Shown piece after piece: positions 6,133 through 10,237 of a DNA stretch of 10,237 nucleotides. The stretch is from an uncultured Porphyromonadaceae bacterium. Lineage in GTDB: Bacteria > Bacteroidota > Bacteroidia > Bacteroidales > Muribaculaceae. Numbering within the stretch: the first letter of the stretch is position 1; every line of letters starts with the position of its first letter. The notes under the pieces were generated by a model. That model was not told where the DNA came from and ran no database searches. It worked only from the letters and a program-made list of their open reading frames with translations. The stretch lies in assembly GCA_947176615.1 (NCBI GenBank), contig CAMWRO010000076.1, positions 1-10,237 of the forward strand, written 5' to 3'. Made by a program: the position numbers and the translations under genes.

Positions 6133-6177
6133 TTTGCTCACTTGATGGATTTTTATTAATTTTGCACCGTAATTTTG
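6133..6177 (+). promoter_or_regulatory. purL promoter with tandem -7 boxes
   Basis: TTTG (6133-6136), 20 bases, then TAATTTTG (6157-6164): a good Bacteroidetes promoter. A second TAATTTTG follows 13 bases on (6170-6177) but has no well-spaced -33 box. The leader is about 90-100 bases with a weak CCGC/GCGG stem (6229-6240). I see no purine-riboswitch-like core. Confidence 0.7.
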
Positions 6178-6267
6178 CCTGCCCGCAAGACGCACCGGCT
6201 TTTTACTTCTAATTAAACTAATATATAACCGCCCGCGCGGCAATTTTATTCAACCAACAATTATCAC

Positions 6268-9200
6268 ATGGTCGTATTCTTCAAAAAGGGTGTCAATCTC
6301 ATTATCGCAGTTGAGACTGACCACCGGTTCGATGAACTTGAAAAAGAAAAATTGACATGGCTCTTTGACGGCGCACGTCCGTTGTCGGCAACTTCGGTCA
6401 AAGGACGATTTGTCGGTCCTCGCAAGGAGATGATAACCCCGTGGAGTACCAACGCAGTGGAAATCACCCAGAACATGGGGCTCAAAGGAATCACCCGCAT
6501 CGAGGAATTTCATCTCACACGCGACGAGAATCCGGCTCATGACAAAATGCTGTCGCGAGTATATGAGGGACTGAACTCCAAGGTATTCACCACCTCCCAT
6601 GTAGCCGCCCCCATCGAGCATATCGATGATATTACCGAATACAACAAGCGCGAAGGACTCGCACTCAGCCCCGAAGAAGAAGAATATCTGCGCGGACTTG
6701 CCGAGCGTCTCGGCCGCCCGCTGACCGACAGCGAGGTTTTCGGGTTCTCTCAGGTCAACAGCGAGCACTGCCGCCACAAAATCTTCAACGGCAGTTTCGT
6801 TATCGACGGCGAAGAAAAACCGCTCTCGCTGTTCAAGCTCATCAAAAAGACTTCGCAGGTCAACCCCAATACACTTGTAAGTGCCTATAAGGACAACGTG
6901 GCATTTGTAAAAGGCCCGACTGTCGCACAGTTCTATCCCACCAACCCTGACCGTGCCGACTACTTCGAGGTTCGCGACCTTGACACAGTGCTTTCACTGA
7001 AGGCCGAGACCCACAACTTCCCGACCACAGTCGAGCCGTTCAACGGTGCCGCAACCGGCTCGGGCGGCGAAATCCGCGACCGTCTCGGCGGAGGCCGTGC
7101 CAGTCTGCCCCTCGCAGGTACAGCCGTCTACATGACATCTTATCCCCGCATGAGCGAGCAGCACCGCTGGGAACTCATGATGAATCCCCGCGCTTGGCTC
7201 TATCAGACACCCTGCGAAATCCTCATCAAGGCATCCAACGGCGCGTCGGACTTCGGCAACAAGTTTGGCCAGCCCCTCATCTGCGGTTCACTTCTGACAT
7301 TCGAGCATGACGAAAACGGCCGTATGTATGCCTACGACAAAGTCATCATGCTTGCAGGCGGTGTGGGTTATGCCGCTGCAAAAGACGCCATCAAAGGCAC
7401 CCCCGAGCCGGGACAGGCCGTCGTGGTAATGGGCGGCGACAACTACCGCATCGGCATGGGCGGCGGCTCAGTCTCGTCGGTCGAGACCGGACAGTATGCA
7501 TCGGGCATCGAGCTTAACGCCGTGCAGCGCGCCAACCCCGAGATGCAGAAACGCGTCTCCAACGTCATCCGCGCCCTCGCCGAAAACGATGACAACCCCA
7601 TCGTGTCAATCCACGACCACGGTGCCGGCGGCCACCTCAACGCCCTCTCGGAACTCGTCGAGGAAACCGGCGGAAAAATTGACATCAACGCCCTTCCCAT
7701 CGGCGACAAGACCCTCTCGTCCAAGGAAATCGTCGGCAACGAGTCGCAGGAGCGCATGGGTATGGTGCTGAAGAAAGAAGATATTGAATATGTGCGCCGC
7801 ATCGCCGACCGCGAGCGCGCCCCCATGTATGTTGTCGGCGAGACCACCGGCGACGACCGTTTTGTCTTCGAGCAGGCCGACGGTGTCAAGCCCATCGACC
7901 TCGGGATGAAAGACATGTTTGGCTCGTCGCCCAAGACAACCCTCACTGACACCACCGTCACCACCACATATAAAGATGTGGAATATGACGCGGCCAACAT
8001 CGGCCAATATGTAGCCGACGTGCTCGCGCTTGAAGGTGTGGCTTGCAAAGACTGGCTCACCAACAAGGTCGACCGCTCGATTACAGGCAAGATCGCCCGC
8101 CAGCAGTGTCAGGGCGAAATCCAGCTCCCGCTGAGCGACTGCGGCGTTGTCGCACTCGATTATTCCGGCACCAAGGGCATCGCCACCTCCATCGGCCACG
8201 CTCCTCAGGTCGCCCTCATCGACTCGGCCAAAGGCAGCGTCATGGCTGTCGCCGAGGCGCTGACCAACATCGTCGGCACCCCGCTGACCGACGGCATCCG
8301 CACCCTCTCGCTGAGCGCCAACTGGATGTGGCCGTGCAAGAATCCCGGTGAAGACGCCGCCCTGTATCGCGCCGTCGAGGCTTGCAGCGATTTCGCATGC
8401 GCCCTCGGCGTGAACATCCCCACCGGCAAGGACTCCCTGTCGATGACCCAGAAATATGGCGATGACAAGGTCTATGCCCCCGGCACCGTCATCATCTCGG
8501 CCGCAGGCGAAGTCACCGACGTAAAGCAGACATTGACCCCCGTATTGTCGCGCCGCGACTCGGTCCTCTATTACATCGACTTCTCGGGTGACGCGCTCCG
8601 CCTTGGCGGCTCGGCCTTCGCCCAGTCGCTTAACCGACTCGGAGCCGAGGCCCCGACAGTCACAGATCCGGCACAGTTTGTCAAGACATTTGACACCGTG
8701 CAGAAACTTGTCAAGAAAAACATGCTTCTTGCAGGCCACGACGTGTCAGGCGGCGGTCTGGTGACCACCCTGCTCGAAATGGCGTTTGCCAATACCGACG
8801 GCGGTATCGAGATTTCGACCGAAGGCTTTGCGGCAGCCGGCGAGACCGACCTCGTCAAGATTCTCTTTGCCGAGAACCCCGCCCTCGTCGTCCAAGCCGA
8901 CGCCAAGAAGGCAGAACGTGTGGAAGATATGCTCGCCAAGGCCGGCGTCAAGTTCATCCGCCTCGGAAAGACAGCCGAAGGCCGCACCCTGACTGTCAGC
9001 CACAACGGCTCGGCCACCGTTCTTGACATCGACGCGCTGCGCGACGTGTGGTTCCGCACCAGCTACCTCATGGATGCCGTTCAGAGCGGCGAGGCATGTG
9101 CGCTCGCACGTTTCGAGAACTACAAGAGCCAGCCTATCCGTTACCGCATGCCCTCAGGATTTGACGGCAAACTCGCATCGCGCGGCATAGCCCTGCGCCG

Positions 9201-9972
9201 CGACGGCCACGGCGACCGCGTCAAGGCCGCCATCATCCGCGAAAAGGGAGTGAACGGCGACCGCGAAATGGCCTACTCGCTCTATCTTGCCGGATTTGAC
9301 GTGAAAGACGTGCATATGACCGACCTCATGAGCGGCCGCGAGACCCTCGACGATGTAAACATGATTGTGTTCTGCGGCGGTTTCTCCAACAGCGACGTGC
9401 TCGGCTCGGCCAAAGGCTGGGCAAGCGGCTTCCTGTGGAACGACAATGCCAAGGCCGCGCTCAAGCGTTTCTATGACCGCGAGGACACCCTCTCGCTCGG
9501 TATCTGCAACGGTTGCCAGCTCATGATTGAACTCGGACTCATCAATCCCGAGCATCCGCGCAAGACCCGCATGGAACACAACGTCAGCCACAAGTTTGAA
9601 TCACAGTTCCTCGGCGTGACCATCCCGCGCAACAACTCGGTGATGCTCGGCTCGCTTGCAGGCAGCAAACTCGGCATCTGGGTCGCACACGGAGAAGGCA
9701 AATTCAACCTCCCCATGTCGATGGACAGCTACAACGTCGTTGCCAAATACAACTACTCGGCCTACCCCGGCAACCCCAACGGCTCCAAAGCCTCGGTAGC
9801 CGGCATCGCTTCGGCCGACGGCCGCCACTTGGCAATGATGCCCCACCTTGAACGCGCAATATTCCCGTGGCAGTGTGGTTACTATCCCGCTACCCGCCGC
9901 GACGAAGTCACCCCGTGGATCGATGCATTCATCAACGCACGCCGCTGGGTAGAGGCCAAGGTTTCCAAATAA
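6268..9972 (+). CDS. purL: Phosphoribosylformylglycinamidine synthase (FGAM synthetase), single-chain large PurL
   Basis: Fourth step of de novo purine synthesis: FGAR, glutamine and ATP give FGAM, glutamate, ADP and phosphate, in the cytoplasm. Seen: 1234 residues, close to the roughly 1300 of the E. coli enzyme. An N-terminal PurS-like region with TPWSTNAVEITQNMG is followed by the linker FSQVNSEHCRHKIFNG (160-175). The first synthetase half has KAETHNFPTTVEPFNGAATG (245-264), the Gly-rich GDNYRIGMGGGSVSSVETGQ and SIHDHGAGGH (447-456). The second half has NIPTGKDSLSM (from 716) and GHDVSGGGL (823-831). The C-terminal glutamine amidotransferase (from about 972) has CGGFSNSD, nucleophile Cys1080 in LGICNGCQ, and His1193/Glu1195 in PHLERAIFPWQ. 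All key motifs are intact. No Shine-Dalgarno; ATG at 6268 gives the expected N-terminus. Monocistronic: own promoter, strong terminator 12 bases after the stop. GC-rich (about 58-68% in rows counted). Confidence 0.98.
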   Translation: MVVFFKKGVNLIIAVETDHRFDELEKEKLTWLFDGARPLSATSVKGRFVGPRKEMITPWSTNAVEITQNMGLKGITRIEEFHLTRDENPAHDKMLSRVYEGLNSKVFTTSHVAAPIEHIDDITEYNKREGLALSPEEEEYLRGLAERLGRPLTDSEVFGFSQVNSEHCRHKIFNGSFVIDGEEKPLSLFKLIKKTSQVNPNTLVSAYKDNVAFVKGPTVAQFYPTNPDRADYFEVRDLDTVLSLKAETHNFPTTVEPFNGAATGSGGEIRDRLGGGRASLPLAGTAVYMTSYPRMSEQHRWELMMNPRAWLYQTPCEILIKASNGASDFGNKFGQPLICGSLLTFEHDENGRMYAYDKVIMLAGGVGYAAAKDAIKGTPEPGQAVVVMGGDNYRIGMGGGSVSSVETGQYASGIELNAVQRANPEMQKRVSNVIRALAENDDNPIVSIHDHGAGGHLNALSELVEETGGKIDINALPIGDKTLSSKEIVGNESQERMGMVLKKEDIEYVRRIADRERAPMYVVGETTGDDRFVFEQADGVKPIDLGMKDMFGSSPKTTLTDTTVTTTYKDVEYDAANIGQYVADVLALEGVACKDWLTNKVDRSITGKIARQQCQGEIQLPLSDCGVVALDYSGTKGIATSIGHAPQVALIDSAKGSVMAVAEALTNIVGTPLTDGIRTLSLSANWMWPCKNPGEDAALYRAVEACSDFACALGVNIPTGKDSLSMTQKYGDDKVYAPGTVIISAAGEVTDVKQTLTPVLSRRDSVLYYIDFSGDALRLGGSAFAQSLNRLGAEAPTVTDPAQFVKTFDTVQKLVKKNMLLAGHDVSGGGLVTTLLEMAFANTDGGIEISTEGFAAAGETDLVKILFAENPALVVQADAKKAERVEDMLAKAGVKFIRLGKTAEGRTLTVSHNGSATVLDIDALRDVWFRTSYLMDAVQSGEACALARFENYKSQPIRYRMPSGFDGKLASRGIALRRDGHGDRVKAAIIREKGVNGDREMAYSLYLAGFDVKDVHMTDLMSGRETLDDVNMIVFCGGFSNSDVLGSAKGWASGFLWNDNAKAALKRFYDREDTLSLGICNGCQLMIELGLINPEHPRKTRMEHNVSHKFESQFLGVTIPRNNSVMLGSLAGSKLGIWVAHGEGKFNLPMSMDSYNVVAKYNYSAYPGNPNGSKASVAGIASADGRHLAMMPHLERAIFPWQCGYYPATRRDEVTPWIDAFINARRWVEAKVSK

Positions 9973-9975
9973 GAG

Positions 9976-10029
9976 TTTAAAATGTTAGGGGTTAAGGCTT
10001 TGCAAAGCCTTAACCCCTAAAGTTTTAAG
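9976..10029. terminator. purL terminator, perfect 18-bp inverted repeat
   Basis: Positions 9985-10002 and 10003-10020 are perfect reverse complements, with core GGCTTTG/CAAAGCC and outer GGGGTT/AACCCC. After two weak pairs, TTTAAAA (9976-9982) pairs on with TTTTAAG (10023-10029), giving A- and T-rich flanks on both sides. It can therefore terminate in both directions. Confidence 0.9.
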
Positions 10030-10075
10030 TGAGTGTCAGATAATGGATTCAGACTGACTCAAACCCTTACATAAG

Positions 10076-10098
10076 CCTTAAACCCGAACCTTAAACCC
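10076..10098. repeat. Short direct repeat CCTTAAACCC, two copies
   Basis: The 10-mer occurs at 10076-10085 and 10089-10098, 13 bases apart, just beyond the purL terminator. A partial copy, AACCCTTA, precedes it. It may be slippage-derived; no function is evident. Confidence 0.45.
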
Positions 10099-10140
10099 TG
10101 CTCACCTCTCCCCAATTCACATTTATTGACTAAAAAATTA

Positions 10141-10171
10141 TTGCCATTTTTCCGAATTTGTCGTAATTTTG
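10141..10171 (+). promoter_or_regulatory. Promoter for a plus-strand gene beyond the right edge
   Basis: TTGC (10141-10144), 19 bases, then TAATTTTG (10164-10171), matching the Bacteroidetes consensus. The start site would be near 10178, leaving at least 60 bases of leader in the window with no start codon in a convincing frame. The rest of 10030-10237 is AT-rich and shows no gene. Confidence 0.6.
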
Positions 10172-10237
10172 TCGGATAATGTGAAATTTGGTCTAAACCA
10201 TAGCAAATTAATAACCCAATCTATAATAGTACTGTAT

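Noticed and set aside
6178..6267. Purine riboswitch in the purL leader
   Set aside because: No three-way junction or conserved core was found, and the leader is short and A/T-rich.
7606..8739. 377-codon minus-strand open frame
   Set aside because: It is antisense inside purL, whose motifs are conserved across it. The alternating Gly/Asp/Val composition is typical of a shadow frame.
1..10237. CRISPR arrays, tRNA or rRNA genes
   Set aside because: No regularly spaced repeats were seen, nor any cloverleaf or rRNA-like sequence on either strand.

Overview
The window looks like a chromosomal segment of a Bacteroidales bacterium, possibly Muribaculaceae-like. Three things point there. Translation starts lack a Shine-Dalgarno and sit in A/T-rich leaders. 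Promoters fit the Bacteroidetes form (TTG/TTTG, about 19-20 bases, TAnnTTTG). The proteins are of Bacteroidales type: a surface protein with the C-terminal YYNLQGQRV tail, an ISAs1-like transposase end, and a 1234-residue one-chain PurL. The genus is an inference; no rRNA or other marker is present.

Layout. Bases 1-100 hold a run of hairpins, including a terminator reading rightwards. A secreted two-module protein lies on the minus strand at 101-1339 with its own promoter at 1369-1399. Bases 1400-2141 have no convincing gene but hold an inverted repeat, the 3' end of a decayed ISAs1-type transposase (1572-1796), a promoter-like box and a structured leader of about 290 bases with an attenuator-like hairpin. 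Next come three tightly packed plus-strand genes (2142-3383, 3387-3956, 3959-5602): a secreted beta-sandwich/TPR protein, a small secreted protein, and a lipoprotein joining a trypsin-like protease to a beta domain and TPRs. A 13-bp hairpin follows. Bases 5683-6267 hold an AT-rich palindrome cluster, an orphan truncated reading frame, a second remnant of the same transposase end (5978-6116) and the purL promoter. purL (6268-9972) encodes complete FGAM synthetase and ends in a perfect 18-bp inverted repeat. The last 200 bases carry a promoter for a gene beyond the right edge.

How it fits together. purL is ordinary housekeeping. The unusual part is the three-gene operon: all three products carry export signals, two carry TPR-like repeats, and one is a complete serine protease. 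Same-orientation IS remnants bracket it, and its GC content (about 43-50% in rows counted by hand) is lower than that of the left gene (about 55-58%) or purL (about 58-68%). I read it as an acquired or mobile-flanked accessory cassette for an envelope protease/scaffold system of unknown role. I cannot tell from sequence alone whether it has been described before.
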